Part shown: positions 28,455 through 39,163 of the stretch, piece after piece | How positions within the stretch are numbered: position 1 is the stretch's first letter | Layout of the letters: each line of letters starts with the position of its first letter | NCBI GenBank assembly: GCA_947470105.1 | Contig: CANISR010000008.1 | Coordinates: 1-44,545, forward strand | From: Fidelibacterota bacterium | GTDB taxonomy: Bacteria > Pseudomonadota > Alphaproteobacteria > Rhodospirillales > Rhodospirillaceae | Length of the DNA: 44,545 nt | Direction of reading: 5' to 3' | Notes under the pieces: model-generated | Databases searched by the model: none | Told to the model about the DNA's origin: nothing | Seen by the model: only the letters and a program-made list of their open reading frames with translations | Program-made: the position numbers and the translations under genes

Positions 28455-28494
28455 CAACATGCCGCCTTCGCCCGAAGGCGGCATGTTGCTTTTG
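28455..28494 (+). terminator. Terminator after the DHH gene
   Basis: A perfect 16-bp inverted repeat, CAACATGCCGCCTTCG (28455-28470) and CGAAGGCGGCATGTTG (28473-28488), is followed by CTTTTG. The zapE ATG lies 13 bp beyond, so zapE needs a promoter overlapping the hairpin or relies on readthrough. Confidence 0.85.
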
Positions 28495-28506
28495 TAGTCC
28501 CCGTAC

Positions 28507-29628
28507 ATGACCAGCGATCTTCTAACCCAGTATGGCGCCAAGGTCGCGTCGGGTGAGTTAAAGCCCGATCCGATCCAGGAAAATGCCGCCAAAACCTTGG
28601 CCGCGTTGGCAGACGTGCTCGCCTCCTACAAACCAAAGGGCAGCAAGAAAGGCCTGCTGGGCAAGCTCGGATTCAAAGGCGCCGGGCAACCGCCGCCGCA
28701 AGGGTTGTACCTCTACGGCGGCGTCGGGCGCGGCAAGTCCATGCTCATGAATTTGTTCTTCGACGCGGCGCCCGTAGCGGCCAAGGAACGCGTGCATTTC
28801 CACGCCTTCATGCGCGACATCCACGGCGAGATCCACCGGCGCCGGCAGTTACCGATGTACGAGGACGAAGGCGATCCCATCCCGGGCATGGCTGATGGGA
28901 TTGCGGACAACGCGACCCTGTTATGCCTCGATGAACTTGAAGTGCGCGACATCGCCGACGCCATGATCGTCGGCCGGCTGTTCGAGAAGCTGCTGGCCCG
29001 GGGTGTAGTCATCGTCAGCACCTCCAACCGGCACCCCGATGACCTCTATAAGCATGGCCTGCAACGGGACCGTTTCCTGCCCTTCATTGCGCTGATCAAG
29101 CACACATTCAAGCTGCTGGAGCTGGATGCGGCCCAAGACTATCGCCTGGGCCGCTTGGCGGGTCAGGAAGTCTATATTTCGCCCCTTGGGTCGGCGGCTG
29201 ACGCGGGGCTGGATAAGGCCTGGTCGCGGTTGACCGATGATTCAGCGCTGATGGGTGATTTCGTATCGTCGCAAGGCCGACGCATCCCGGTGCCGGCGGC
29301 GGCGCATGGGGTGGCGCGGTTCGATTTCGCGGACCTTTGCCAACAGCCTTTGGGCCCGAGTGACTATCTGGCCATCGGCGCCCAATTTTCGACGGTCATC
29401 GTCCGGAATATTCCGCAGATGAACGAGGACACCAAGGACGCGGCGCGCCGCTTCGTGACCCTGGTCGACGCGCTCTATGAACACCGCACCGCATTGATCT
29501 GTTCGGCGGAGGCGCCGCCCGACCAGCTCTACAAAGGCCACGAAGGCGGCTTCGAGTTTCACCGCACCGTCTCACGCCTGATCGAGATGCAAGCCGCCGA
29601 CTATATTCGGCAGGCCCATCACAAATAG
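28507..29628 (+). CDS. zapE: Cell division ATPase ZapE (AFG1-like)
   Basis: ZapE is an AAA-type ATPase linked to Z-ring dynamics in bacteria; mitochondrial relatives (AFG1/LACE1) act in respiratory-complex quality control. The 373-residue protein has Walker A in GLYLYGGVGRGKSMLMNLFF (66-85), LCLDELEVRDIADAMI as Walker B and STSNRHPDDLYKHGLQR as sensor region. It follows a terminator by 13 bp and converges on the ChaN-like gene. Its place among TCA and respiratory genes is common in alphaproteobacteria. Confidence 0.93.
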   Translation: MTSDLLTQYGAKVASGELKPDPIQENAAKTLAALADVLASYKPKGSKKGLLGKLGFKGAGQPPPQGLYLYGGVGRGKSMLMNLFFDAAPVAAKERVHFHAFMRDIHGEIHRRRQLPMYEDEGDPIPGMADGIADNATLLCLDELEVRDIADAMIVGRLFEKLLARGVVIVSTSNRHPDDLYKHGLQRDRFLPFIALIKHTFKLLELDAAQDYRLGRLAGQEVYISPLGSAADAGLDKAWSRLTDDSALMGDFVSSQGRRIPVPAAAHGVARFDFADLCQQPLGPSDYLAIGAQFSTVIVRNIPQMNEDTKDAARRFVTLVDALYEHRTALICSAEAPPDQLYKGHEGGFEFHRTVSRLIEMQAADYIRQAHHK

Positions 29629-29631
29629 GCG

Positions 29632-30732
29632 CTACATTTTACAGCTGAACTTCTCGCGCGTGGACACCTGCTCGCGCATGGCGGCACGCAGTTCGTCGGG
29701 TGTGGCGTAAGGCTGGGGAAGCGCGCGGATCGCCAGCACCAGAGTGCCGCCTGCGGCATCCGACGGTTTCAAGGTCAAATTATCCGGCGTCGCGTAGTCG
29801 GTCGGGCTCACTACCGCGATCTTGAGCTGAGGGCTGCGCATCTGCAGGCGCTCGACAGTGCCGAGGAAATCGTCGCTGTGAAAAGAGCCTGTCAGGTGCA
29901 CAACCTTGCGCCCGGGACTCTTCTGCAGATGCAGGAAGATTGACTCCGCCATGGTGTCGTCGCGGGTGGCCTGGGCCTCGAAACTGCGGATGGCGATGGG
30001 GCTCGGAGTCCGGGCGTCGCCCTTAGTCCCCGGAGGGCCGCCATGGCCGGAGTCGCCCATGGCAAACCCCATGAACTTATCGCGGTAGGCGCCTGGACCG
30101 GTGTGGACCTCGGCGGCAGCCCAGCCGCGGGCAGCGGGGCTCATGCGGGTGAGGAAAGAAAGGCCTTCACGGCCCACGCAGCGGATCACATCGCCGGGCG
30201 CATTGGCGGCGATCACCGGCAGGTGATGCTCCTTGGCGTATTCCACCAGGGGCCGGTAGCTGGTGCCGTAGTTCTGCCAGGAGCGGCCTTTCTCGGCCAA
30301 GGCCACCTCGCCGATTTTGCCGGCCAGGTAATCGTCCACCACCGGCTGAACGTCGCGTTCGAACTGCTCCATGGAGAGACTCACGGCCTTCGCGCGCTCA
30401 TGGATCACGCGGAACAGGTCCATTTCGGCGCGGTGGTTGCCCATGTGGCGATGGACTTCACCAATGAAAATCACATCAAAGCCCGCCAGCAGGTCGCCGG
30501 CCTGCGCGAGGTTGAGCACTTGTGCGGGGGTTTTGCCGCCGTCAGTGCGTATCAAGGCGTAGGTGGTCAGGTCGGGCAGGGCGATGGCGATGGGTAGGCC
30601 CGCCTCTTCAGGAGGTTTGGGCGCGGCAGCATGCGCCGACGCTGTGGCTGGGGGCGGCGTGTGTCCCGGGGGCGCCGCGGCGCATCCCGCAAGCGCTGCA
30701 AGGCAGGCGATAACAGCCGGTGAGTGACGCAT
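29632..30732 (-). CDS. ChaN-family lipoprotein
   Basis: The 366-residue protein has a lipoprotein signal (MRHSPAVIACLAALAGC, lipobox cysteine C17), a Pro/Ala-rich linker and the ChaN/heme-binding-uptake domain with VIFIGEVHRHMGNHRAEM. Campylobacter ChaN binds heme in the periplasm and is linked to iron uptake; a catalytic role is also suggested for some members. The ATG at 30732 has AGAGG upstream; the frame is open to 30867 without lipoprotein features. It converges on zapE with a 3-bp gap and diverges from mdh. Confidence 0.85.
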   Translation of the reverse strand: MRHSPAVIACLAALAGCAAAPPGHTPPPATASAHAAAPKPPEEAGLPIAIALPDLTTYALIRTDGGKTPAQVLNLAQAGDLLAGFDVIFIGEVHRHMGNHRAEMDLFRVIHERAKAVSLSMEQFERDVQPVVDDYLAGKIGEVALAEKGRSWQNYGTSYRPLVEYAKEHHLPVIAANAPGDVIRCVGREGLSFLTRMSPAARGWAAAEVHTGPGAYRDKFMGFAMGDSGHGGPPGTKGDARTPSPIAIRSFEAQATRDDTMAESIFLHLQKSPGRKVVHLTGSFHSDDFLGTVERLQMRSPQLKIAVVSPTDYATPDNLTLKPSDAAGGTLVLAIRALPQPYATPDELRAAMREQVSTREKFSCKM

Positions 30733-30803
30733 TTCGAACCTCTCGCGGGCAGCCGCCCAAAGCGGCGTAACCCCTACTGTAGCTGTATTTTTTTCAGTGA
30801 TGA

Positions 30804-31877
<1,074 letters not shown>

Positions 31878-31905
31878 CCACTAGTTGACTTGAGATGCGT
31901 CTTAA

Positions 31906-31945
31906 ACCCCTTTGGCCCTCACGGGCTAAAGGGGTCTAATCTTTT
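31906..31945 (+). terminator. Terminator after mdh
   Basis: ACCCCTTTGGCCC (31906-31918) pairs with GGGCTAAAGGGGT (31923-31935) with one G-U pair and a TCAC loop, followed by CTAATCTTTTC. On the minus strand it could also serve the convergent oxygenase gene. Confidence 0.85.
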
Positions 31946-31977
31946 CAGGCCGTTTTAAATAAGAAGGTGCCCGCGGA

Positions 31978-32607
31978 TCAGGCCGAAAAGGGATTGAGTC
32001 TTTTCAGCCATCTCGTCCATTTGGCGGTGCGCGTCTTGTGCGCAACTTTCGAATCATCGATTAGCCATGTGATTTGCACCACCTTGCGCTCGCCCGCGAA
32101 GGGCAGGTGGCCGTGCCAGGAATTTTCCGCGCGGCGAAAACCGAACATGGTCCCCACTACCGGGCTGATCTCGGTGGTGTAGTCCTCGAAGTCCTTGGGC
32201 CCCCGCAGCACCCGCAACCGACCGCCGCCGTTATCGGCCCACTGTTCGTTCAGGTAGATGAGCGTGGTGGCGATTTTGCTCAAGCTGTCGGTGTGGATGC
32301 GCCCGTCCGACGCCGCCGACCATTTGCGGATGGTTACGAGCCTGGGCTTGGACTCCAGGTCCAGACCGAGTTTCTCGCCCATGAGCCGGCTGAAGGCCGG
32401 CTCGTTGACGTCCGCGATCAGGTCGGCGAAGGCGCCGTGCACAGTCATGTCGGTGACGGGATAGAACCCCGGTTGCTTGATATCTGGGAAATCCGTGAGC
32501 AGGGGGCCGATGGCGTCCGGCTTGAGGGCGTTGCCCCCCACGAAGTACCGGTAAGGGGAGTCGGCGGCCGGAGCCGCAGCAATGGACTCGAGGTTAAGGA
32601 CACGCAT
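31978..32607 (-). CDS. 2OG-Fe(II) oxygenase family protein
   Basis: The 209-residue protein has the facial triad and co-substrate residues of 2-oxoglutarate/iron dioxygenases: HTDS with H105 and D107, H165 in ENSWHGH, and R174 in ERKVVQITW. MFGFRRAENSWHG is typical of a prolyl-hydroxylase-like subgroup often seen near carbohydrate or small-metabolite genes. The substrate is unknown. It lies on the minus strand between mdh and sucC, splitting the usual mdh-sucC neighbourhood. Confidence 0.85.
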   Translation of the reverse strand: MRVLNLESIAAAPAADSPYRYFVGGNALKPDAIGPLLTDFPDIKQPGFYPVTDMTVHGAFADLIADVNEPAFSRLMGEKLGLDLESKPRLVTIRKWSAASDGRIHTDSLSKIATTLIYLNEQWADNGGGRLRVLRGPKDFEDYTTEISPVVGTMFGFRRAENSWHGHLPFAGERKVVQITWLIDDSKVAHKTRTAKWTRWLKRLNPFSA

Positions 32608-32681
32608 GGAGCTAGTTTAGACCGTTGATCCCCTAAGGTGAATCGGCTTTGGCGCAGGGCAGAAAGGCTGGAACCGGCTGG

Positions 32682-32709
32682 TTGCGTGAGGTTTCACGGG
32701 TGATATAAA
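32682..32709 (+). promoter_or_regulatory. Putative sucC promoter
   Basis: TTGCGT (32682-32687) and TATAAA (32704-32709) have a 16-bp spacer. The predicted start near 32716 places the following hairpin and T-tract at the very 5' end of the mRNA. Confidence 0.35.
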
Positions 32710-32711
32710 GA

Positions 32712-32747
32712 CCCCCGGCGCGAAGGGGGGCTTCCGCCCGTTTTTTT
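32712..32747 (+). promoter_or_regulatory. Overlapping hairpins and T7 tract before sucC
   Basis: CCCCC (32712-32716) can pair with GGGGG around 32725-32730. Alternatively GGGC (32728-32731) pairs with GCCC (32736-32739) over a TTCC loop, followed by G and seven T. The two stems share bases and exclude each other. The second resembles a weak intrinsic terminator, 35 bp before the sucC ATG. No upstream gene on this strand needs a terminator. Confidence 0.4.
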
Positions 32748-32781
32748 GCGCCATTCCGCCCCGCCAGCAGAGCGAATCATC

Positions 32782-33978
32782 ATGAATATCCACGAGTACC
32801 AAGCCAAGCAGCTGCTCAAGAAATATGGCGTCCCGGTCCTGCCGGGCGGCGTCGCCTACACCGCCGATGAGGCGGCCAAGGTGGCCGAAGGCCTGCCGGC
32901 CGGCGTCTATGTAGTCAAAGCGCAGATCCACGCGGGCGGGCGCGGCAAAGGCACCTTCAAGGAGAAGGAAGCCGGCGGCAAAGGCGGCGTGCGGGTCGTG
33001 AAGACCATCGCCGAGGTTAAGGAAGCCGCAAGCCAGATGATCGGCAAGACCCTGGTCACGCACCAGAGCGGGCCTGCCGGCAAGAAGGTAAAGCGGGTTT
33101 ACGTGGAAGCCGGCTGCGCCATTGAACGCGAACTGTATCTCTCCATGCTGGTCGACCGCGCGACGTCGCGCGTCACTTTGATGGTGTCCACCGAAGGCGG
33201 CATGAACATCGAAGACGTGGCCCATGACACACCGGAAAAAATCATTTTCCAGGGCATCGATCCTGCTACAGGCATCCAGGGTTTTCACTGTCGCAAGGTC
33301 GCCTTCGCGCTGGGCCTCAAGGGCAACCAGATCAAGTCCTGCACCAAGCTTCTGACCTCGCTTTATAAGGGTTTCCTCGATAGCGACGCGGCGTTGCTCG
33401 AGATCAATCCCCTGGTCGTCACCGGCGAGGAAGTCCTGCCCCTCGACGCCAAGATGAACTTCGATTCCAACGCGCTCTACCGCCATCCGGAGATCGTCGA
33501 GCTGCGCGACGAAGACGAAGAAGATCCGATGGAACTGGAAGCCTCGAAGCACGACCTCAACTACATCAAGCTCGACGGCTCCATCGGCTGCATGGTCAAC
33601 GGCGCCGGTCTGGCCATGGCCACCATGGACATCATCAAGCTCTACGGCGCCGAGCCTGCCAACGTCCTCGACGTCGGCGGCGGCGCCACCCGCGAGCGCG
33701 TCACCAAGGCGTTCAAGATCATCCTCTCGGACCCCAACGTCGAAGGCATTCTCGTGAATATCTTCGGCGGCATCATGCGCTGCGACGTCATCGCCGAAGG
33801 CGTGGTCGCGGCGGCGCGCGAAGTCAGCCTCAACGTACCGCTTGTGGTGCGCCTCGAGGGCACCAACGTAGAACTGGGCAAGAAAATCATGGCGGACTCC
33901 GGGCTTCCCATCATCACCGCCAACAATCTCGCAGACGCCGCCGAAAAGGTGGTCAAGGCCGTGAAGGAGGCCGCATAA
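32782..33978 (+). CDS. sucC: Succinyl-CoA synthetase beta subunit
   Basis: SucC with SucD converts succinyl-CoA to succinate with formation of ATP or GTP. The 398-residue protein begins [19 protein letters not shown] and has the ATP-grasp domain, [12 protein letters not shown] and [15 protein letters not shown] in normal order. The ATG at 32782 matches family N-termini; the in-frame start 12 codons earlier overlaps the T7 tract region. sucD follows directly with no gap. Confidence 0.98.
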   Translation: MNIHEYQAKQLLKKYGVPVLPGGVAYTADEAAKVAEGLPAGVYVVKAQIHAGGRGKGTFKEKEAGGKGGVRVVKTIAEVKEAASQMIGKTLVTHQSGPAGKKVKRVYVEAGCAIERELYLSMLVDRATSRVTLMVSTEGGMNIEDVAHDTPEKIIFQGIDPATGIQGFHCRKVAFALGLKGNQIKSCTKLLTSLYKGFLDSDAALLEINPLVVTGEEVLPLDAKMNFDSNALYRHPEIVELRDEDEEDPMELEASKHDLNYIKLDGSIGCMVNGAGLAMATMDIIKLYGAEPANVLDVGGGATRERVTKAFKIILSDPNVEGILVNIFGGIMRCDVIAEGVVAAAREVSLNVPLVVRLEGTNVELGKKIMADSGLPIITANNLADAAEKVVKAVKEAA

Positions 33979-34854
33979 ATGGCTGTCCTCATCAATAAGA
34001 ACACCAAGGTCATCTGCCAGGGCTTCACCGGCAGCCAGGGTACGTTCCACTCCGAACAAGCGATTGCTTACGGCACCAAGATGGTTGGCGGCGTGACGCC
34101 CGGTAAGGGCGGCTCCACCCACCTCGATCTGCCGGTGTTCGACACCGTCGCCGACGCCAAGAAGGCCACCGGCTGCGATGCCTCGGTCATCTACGTGCCG
34201 CCGCCGTTCGCCGCCGACGCCATCCTGGAAGCCATCGACGCCGAGCTGGCGCTGGCGGTGTGCATCACCGAGGGCATTCCGGTGCTGGACATGGTGAAGG
34301 TGAAACGCGCCCTCAGTGGCTCGAAAACCCGCCTGGTTGGGCCGAATTGCCCCGGCGTCATCACCCCCGGCGAATGCAAAATCGGCATCATGCCCGGCCA
34401 CATTCACCTGCGCGGCAAGATCGGCATCGTCTCGCGCTCCGGCACGCTGACCTATGAAGCAGTGGCGCAGACCACCGCGGCCGGCCTCGGCCAGACCACG
34501 TGCATCGGCATCGGCGGTGACCCGGTCAACGGCACCAACTTCATCGACTGCCTCGAGATGTTCCTGGGCGACGACGAGACCCAAGGCATCATCATGATCG
34601 GTGAAATCGGCGGTACCGCCGAGGAAGATGCCGCGGCTTTCTACGCCGCCGCGAAAAAGAAGAAGCCCATCGTCGGCTTCGTCGCCGGCACCACCGCGCC
34701 TCCGGGCCGTCGCATGGGCCACGCCGGCGCCATCGTCTCCGGCGGCAAGGGCACCGCGGCCGCGAAGTTCGAAGCCATGAAGAGCGCGGGCTTCTTCATC
34801 GCCGACAGCCCGGCGTCGCTGGGCTCCACCATGCTGAAGGCCATGGGCAAATAA
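33979..34854 (+). CDS. sucD: Succinyl-CoA synthetase alpha subunit
   Basis: SucD carries the CoA-binding domain ([15 protein letters not shown] near residue 14) and the phosphorylated active-site histidine, H248 in [16 protein letters not shown]. Its 291 residues are full length. GGAGG lies upstream, inside the end of sucC. Its stop codon overlaps the ATG of the PagL-like gene by one base (TAATG). Confidence 0.98.
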   Translation: MAVLINKNTKVICQGFTGSQGTFHSEQAIAYGTKMVGGVTPGKGGSTHLDLPVFDTVADAKKATGCDASVIYVPPPFAADAILEAIDAELALAVCITEGIPVLDMVKVKRALSGSKTRLVGPNCPGVITPGECKIGIMPGHIHLRGKIGIVSRSGTLTYEAVAQTTAAGLGQTTCIGIGGDPVNGTNFIDCLEMFLGDDETQGIIMIGEIGGTAEEDAAAFYAAAKKKKPIVGFVAGTTAPPGRRMGHAGAIVSGGKGTAAAKFEAMKSAGFFIADSPASLGSTMLKAMGK

Positions 34855-35387
34855 TGCGGCATTTGGTGTTGCGGCTGCTGAGTGTTGCCGCGGTTCTGTT
34901 TGCCTTTGCCACACCACGCGTAAGCCTTGCGGCGGACCCGGCGTTGTTGATTCTCAACGCCGGCGTCTACGATCTGGTCGCGCACCGCACCCAATATCTC
35001 GAAGGCCGCGTCGAATATCGCTTTGGTCACGGCTTGGCCGACGGCGACGGCAGCTTCCGGGGCCTGAAGCCGCTGGTCGGCTTCATGGTCAACGGCAAGG
35101 GCGCCAACTTCGCGTATGCCGGTCTCGCCGCGCCGTTCGAATTTGCCGACGGCGCCTGGGAATTCACCCCGGCGGCGGGCATGGGCTCCTACCAGCGCGG
35201 CAAGGGCATCGACCTCGGCGCGAAATTCGAGTTCCACCTGGCGCTCGGATTGTCCTATCGCATCCTGCCCAACGCGCGCATCGGCGTGGCCATCGACCAC
35301 ATCTCCAATGCCGGCACCGGCCGCATCAACCCGGGTATCAATTCGATCCTCGCGACCTGGGCGTTCGCGATCCCAGGGGCGCCATAG
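34854..35387 (+). CDS. PagL-like acyloxyacyl hydrolase family outer-membrane protein
   Basis: The 177-residue protein has a signal peptide ([19 protein letters not shown] ... SLA before ADPA) and a small beta-barrel pattern of alternating hydrophobic strands. The family's active-site segment is GVAIDHISNAGTGRINPG, with H149 and S151 aligned to the His and Ser of PagL, an outer-membrane lipase that removes the 3-O acyl chain of lipid A. The acidic residue expected 12 positions after the Ser appears to be N163. Deacylase activity is thus plausible, not certain. It is coupled to sucD by a TAATG overlap. Confidence 0.78.
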   Translation: MRHLVLRLLSVAAVLFAFATPRVSLAADPALLILNAGVYDLVAHRTQYLEGRVEYRFGHGLADGDGSFRGLKPLVGFMVNGKGANFAYAGLAAPFEFADGAWEFTPAAGMGSYQRGKGIDLGAKFEFHLALGLSYRILPNARIGVAIDHISNAGTGRINPGINSILATWAFAIPGAP

Positions 35388-35389
35388 CC

Positions 35390-35965
35390 ATGACATCGCT
35401 CATCGATCAGGGCCTTGCGCATCACGATGCCGGCGATCTTGATCGCGCGGAGCAGTGTTATCTCGATGCCGTTACGCAGAACGGCACCGATACCGAGGCG
35501 CTCAAACTGCTGGCCCTGGTGATGATGGAAAAGGGCAATGCCGACGAGGCCGGGACCTACATCGAAGCCGCGGTCGATCTTCAGCCTGCGGTGGCCCAAT
35601 ACCGCCATCTGCTTGGCCGCATCCGCGCGGCTCAGGGCCGTATGCCGGAGGCCGCCGAAGCCCTGCGTCTGGCGTCCGATCAAGCGGGCCCTGAACGATT
35701 TCTCATCCTCTGCGACCTTGGGCTTTGCCTCGAACAACTGCAGAGTTGGGACGAAGCTGAACGCGTTTACGCCGAGATCCTCATGTACGAGCCCAACAAC
35801 CGGACCGCGCTGCATGGCAAGGCCGGCAGCGCGGTGGCGCTCGGCGACCTCGATACCGCGCGTGATACCTATCAACTGCTCCTGAAACTCGACCCCACCG
35901 ACTCCGCCGCCAGCAGCGGCATGGCCCAGGTGCTCGGCTGGATCGCAGATAAGACCCTCCCGTAG
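35390..35965 (+). CDS. Soluble TPR protein
   Basis: The 191-residue protein has no signal peptide and is built of tetratricopeptide-type repeats: IDQGLAHHDAGDLDRAEQCY, LLALVMMEKGNADEAGTYIE, RIRAAQGRMPEAAEALRLA, GLCLEQLQSWDEAERVYAEI and SAVALGDLDTARDTYQLLL. It probably mediates protein contacts. It begins 2 bp after the PagL-like gene and so belongs to the sucC-sucD transcript. The partner is unknown. Confidence 0.8.
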   Translation: MTSLIDQGLAHHDAGDLDRAEQCYLDAVTQNGTDTEALKLLALVMMEKGNADEAGTYIEAAVDLQPAVAQYRHLLGRIRAAQGRMPEAAEALRLASDQAGPERFLILCDLGLCLEQLQSWDEAERVYAEILMYEPNNRTALHGKAGSAVALGDLDTARDTYQLLLKLDPTDSAASSGMAQVLGWIADKTLP

Positions 35966-36037
35966 GCCTGCATCCACCGGCCGCTGATTCAGCGCTTCTG
36001 TCATGTGCTTTCGGCAGGTTCGGGGGCCTGCAAGTCA

Positions 36038-36066
36038 TTGTCCGGAAGGGGCAATTCGTCTATGAC
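36038..36066 (+). promoter_or_regulatory. Putative sucA promoter
   Basis: TTGTCC (36038-36043) and TATGAC (36061-36066), 17 bp apart, lie 80 bp upstream of the GTG start of sucA. This suggests sucA-sucB-lpd can be transcribed apart from sucCD. Confidence 0.4.
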
Positions 36067-36146
36067 TCTGCCGTTGGGGCTTTTCCTCGTGAAGCCGCGC
36101 GGACTTCGCTGCGGGCCGGGAAAGGCCGTTAGGCAAGGATTCTTCC

Positions 36147-39089
36147 GTGGACGCCTCATTTCTGACCGGCGCAAACGCGCCGTTCATTCTCGAACTTTAC
36201 GCCCGCTATCGCCAGGATCGGGGGGCTGTTGACCCGAGTTGGGCTAGCTTTTTCAATGGCTTAGCTGAGGACGAGGCGGCCCTCTTCCAGGATCTGGCCG
36301 GGGCCAGCTGGCAGGAGTCCCACAGCCTCATCATCGGCGCCAAGAGCGATGACGACCTGCCCCCGAAAGGGGCGAAGGATGCCAAAGGGGCGGGCAAGAC
36401 CAAGCCCGAGGCGGCGTCCACGCCGGCTTCCAGCGCCCATGCCGACAACTCCATCCATGCCCTCCAGTTGATCCGGGCGTACCGCGCCCGCGGCCACCAG
36501 GTCGCCCAACTCGACCCCCTGAACCTCCACGACCCGGAAAGTCACCCCGAGCTCGACTTCCGCACCCACGGTTTCAGCGAGGGCGATCTCGACAAGGAAA
36601 TCCACCTGGGCGGCGTGCTGGGATTCGAACGCGCCACCCTGCGCCAGATCGTCGATGCCCTCAAAAACACCTATTGCGGCACCATCGGTGTCGAGTTCAC
36701 CCACGTCCAGGACCCTAAGCAGAAGGCCTGGCTGCAGAAGCGCATCGAGACCGACCGCCTGACGCCCCGCTTCTCGCAGGAAGGCAAGAAGGCGATCCTC
36801 GAGCGTCTGACGGAAGCCGAAGGTTTCGAGAAATTCCTCGGCATCAAGTACACCGGCACCAAGCGCTTCGGCCTCGACGGCGGTGAGTCCGCCATCCCGG
36901 CGCTGGAACAGGTGATCAAGCGCGGCGGCGCCCTTGGCATCAAGCAGATCGTCATCGGCATGGCCCATCGCGGGCGGCTCAATGTGCTGGTCAATGTCAT
37001 GCACAAGCCGTTCAGCGCGCTGTTCTCGGAATTCCAGGGCAATTCGCCGAACCCGGATTCGGTCGAAGGCTCCGGCGACGTGAAATACCACCTCGGCACC
37101 TCGGCCGACCGCGAGTTCGACGGCAACTCCGTCCACCTGTCGCTGACCGCCAACCCGTCCCACCTCGAAGTGGTGGATCCCGTGGTGCTTGGCAAAGTGC
37201 GCGCGAAACAGGAGCAGCTCGGCGACACGGACCGCAAGCAGGTCATGGGCCTGCTGATCCACGGCGACGCGGCGTTCGCGGGCCAGGGCATCATCGCCGA
37301 GTGCTTCGGCTTCTCGCAGATCGAAGGCTACACGACCGGCGGCACCGTCCATTTTGTCATCAATAACCAGATCGGCTTCACCACCACGCCGCGCTACTCG
37401 CGCTCGGGCCTGTACTGCACCGACGTGGCCAAGATGGTCGAAGCGCCGATCTTCCACTGCAACGGCGACGATCCCGAAGCGGTCGTGCATTGTGCGCGCA
37501 TCGCCATGGATTTCCGCCAGGAGTTCGGCATCGACACCGTGATCGACATGGTGTGCTACCGCCGCTTCGGCCACAACGAAGGCGACGAGCCCAAGTTCAC
37601 GCAGCCGCTGATGTACAAGAAGATCGACGGCCATGTGTCGGTGCGCACTCTCTACGCGCGCCGTCTGGTGGAGGAAGGCCTTTTCACCAAGGACGAGGCC
37701 GACCGCATGATGAGCCAGTTCATGCACATGATGGAGGTGGATTTTGAATCCGCGTCCAGCTTCAAGCCCAACAAGGCCGACTGGCTTGAGGGCGCATGGA
37801 AGGGCCTCGCCCAGATGGGCGACGAGGAAGAACTGCGCGACGACAAAACCGGCGTCACCCTCGACCTGCTCAAGGAAGTCGGGCGCTCCATTTCGCGCTC
37901 GCCCGACGGTGTCGCGGTGAATCCCAAGGTCGCGCGCCAGCTCAAGGCCAAGCTCGAAGCCATCGACACCGGCAAGGACATCGACTGGGCGACCGCCGAG
38001 GCTCTGGCGTACGGCACGCTCGCGGTCGAAGGCACACCGGTGCGTCTGTCGGGCCAGGATTGCGGCCGCGGCACGTTCTCCCAGCGTCACTCGGTGTTGG
38101 TGGACCAGAACACCGAGGCGCGCTATGTGCCGCTCAACAATATCCGCCCGGGCAAGCAGGCCCGCTTCGAAGTCATCGACAGTCCGCTGTCCGAGCTGTC
38201 GATCGTCGGGTTCGAATACGGCTACAGCCTCGCTGATCCAAACACGCTGACCCTGTGGGAAGCCCAGTTCGGGGACTTCTCCAACGGCGCCCAGATGATC
38301 ATCGATCAGTTCATCAACTCAGGCGAAAGCAAGTGGCTGCGCCTTTCCGGCCTGGTGCTGCTGCTGCCCCACGGCTTTGAAGGCCAGGGACCGGAACACT
38401 CTTCGGCCCGCATGGAGCGCTATCTCCAACTGTCCGCCCAGGACAATTGGCAGGTGTGCAACATCACCACGCCCGCCAACTATTTCCACGCCTTGCGCCG
38501 CCAGATGCGCCGCAACTTCCGCAAGCCGCTGGTCATCATGACGCCCAAGTCGCTGCTGCGGCACAAGCGTTGCGTCTCCACCCTGGAGACCATGGGCGAG
38601 AACACCACGTTCCAGCGCGTGTTCGGCGAAACCGAGAAGCTGACCGCACCGGCGAAAGTCCGCCGTATCGTGGTCTGCTCGGGCAAGGTCTATTACGACC
38701 TGCTGCAGGCCCGCGAGGAAAAGAGCATCGACGACGTCGCCATCATGCGCGTCGAACAGCTCTACCCGTGGCCCAAGGAAACCCTGGCCCGCGAGTTCGC
38801 CAAGTACAAGAACGCCGAAGTCGTGTGGTGCCAGGAAGAGCCCGCCAACATGGGCAGCTGGACCTTCGTCGACCGCCGTTTGGAATACGCCCTCGACGGC
38901 ATCGACATCAAAGCCAAGCGCCCGGTCTACGCCGGACGCCTGCCTGCGGCGTCGCCGGCCACCGGACTGATGAAGAACCACGTGCGTGAACAGAACCAGA
39001 TCTGTGAATGGGCGCTCATCACGCCGCTGGCGCAGATCCCGCAGCCGTTCCGCCGTGTCTCCAAGATCGGAAAAATGGCGGCTGAGTAA
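36147..39089 (+). CDS. sucA: 2-oxoglutarate dehydrogenase E1 component
   Basis: E1 is the thiamine-diphosphate enzyme that decarboxylates 2-oxoglutarate and loads the lipoyl group of E2. The 980-residue length is normal. Seen in order: [17 protein letters not shown] at the N-terminus, a short acidic and Ala/Lys-rich linker, [43 protein letters not shown] of the cofactor site, and [20 protein letters not shown]. The start is GTG at 36147 with AAGGA upstream. sucB follows after 74 bp, where a short CCAAG/CTTGG hairpin (39105-39117) is present without a T-run. Confidence 0.97.
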   Translation: MDASFLTGANAPFILELYARYRQDRGAVDPSWASFFNGLAEDEAALFQDLAGASWQESHSLIIGAKSDDDLPPKGAKDAKGAGKTKPEAASTPASSAHADNSIHALQLIRAYRARGHQVAQLDPLNLHDPESHPELDFRTHGFSEGDLDKEIHLGGVLGFERATLRQIVDALKNTYCGTIGVEFTHVQDPKQKAWLQKRIETDRLTPRFSQEGKKAILERLTEAEGFEKFLGIKYTGTKRFGLDGGESAIPALEQVIKRGGALGIKQIVIGMAHRGRLNVLVNVMHKPFSALFSEFQGNSPNPDSVEGSGDVKYHLGTSADREFDGNSVHLSLTANPSHLEVVDPVVLGKVRAKQEQLGDTDRKQVMGLLIHGDAAFAGQGIIAECFGFSQIEGYTTGGTVHFVINNQIGFTTTPRYSRSGLYCTDVAKMVEAPIFHCNGDDPEAVVHCARIAMDFRQEFGIDTVIDMVCYRRFGHNEGDEPKFTQPLMYKKIDGHVSVRTLYARRLVEEGLFTKDEADRMMSQFMHMMEVDFESASSFKPNKADWLEGAWKGLAQMGDEEELRDDKTGVTLDLLKEVGRSISRSPDGVAVNPKVARQLKAKLEAIDTGKDIDWATAEALAYGTLAVEGTPVRLSGQDCGRGTFSQRHSVLVDQNTEARYVPLNNIRPGKQARFEVIDSPLSELSIVGFEYGYSLADPNTLTLWEAQFGDFSNGAQMIIDQFINSGESKWLRLSGLVLLLPHGFEGQGPEHSSARMERYLQLSAQDNWQVCNITTPANYFHALRRQMRRNFRKPLVIMTPKSLLRHKRCVSTLETMGENTTFQRVFGETEKLTAPAKVRRIVVCSGKVYYDLLQAREEKSIDDVAIMRVEQLYPWPKETLAREFAKYKNAEVVWCQEEPANMGSWTFVDRRLEYALDGIDIKAKRPVYAGRLPAASPATGLMKNHVREQNQICEWALITPLAQIPQPFRRVSKIGKMAAE

Positions 39090-39163
39090 CTGTTGGGCCA
39101 CGATCCAAGGGTCTTGGGCCAGCCAATAAACAACAACTAGAAGATACAGATTCGGGGAACGAC

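Noticed and set aside
32617-34917. A 766-codon open frame on the minus strand
   Set aside because: It lies antisense to sucC and sucD, whose families are unmistakable. The His/Asp/Val-rich translation is the usual mirror of GC-rich codons.
36261-38090. A 609-codon minus-strand frame
   Set aside because: Antisense to sucA; no domain and composition typical of a mirrored frame.
39105-39117. CCAAG-GGT-CTTGG hairpin between sucA and sucB
   Set aside because: Too short and without a T-run to be a terminator; sucA and sucB are expected to be co-transcribed.
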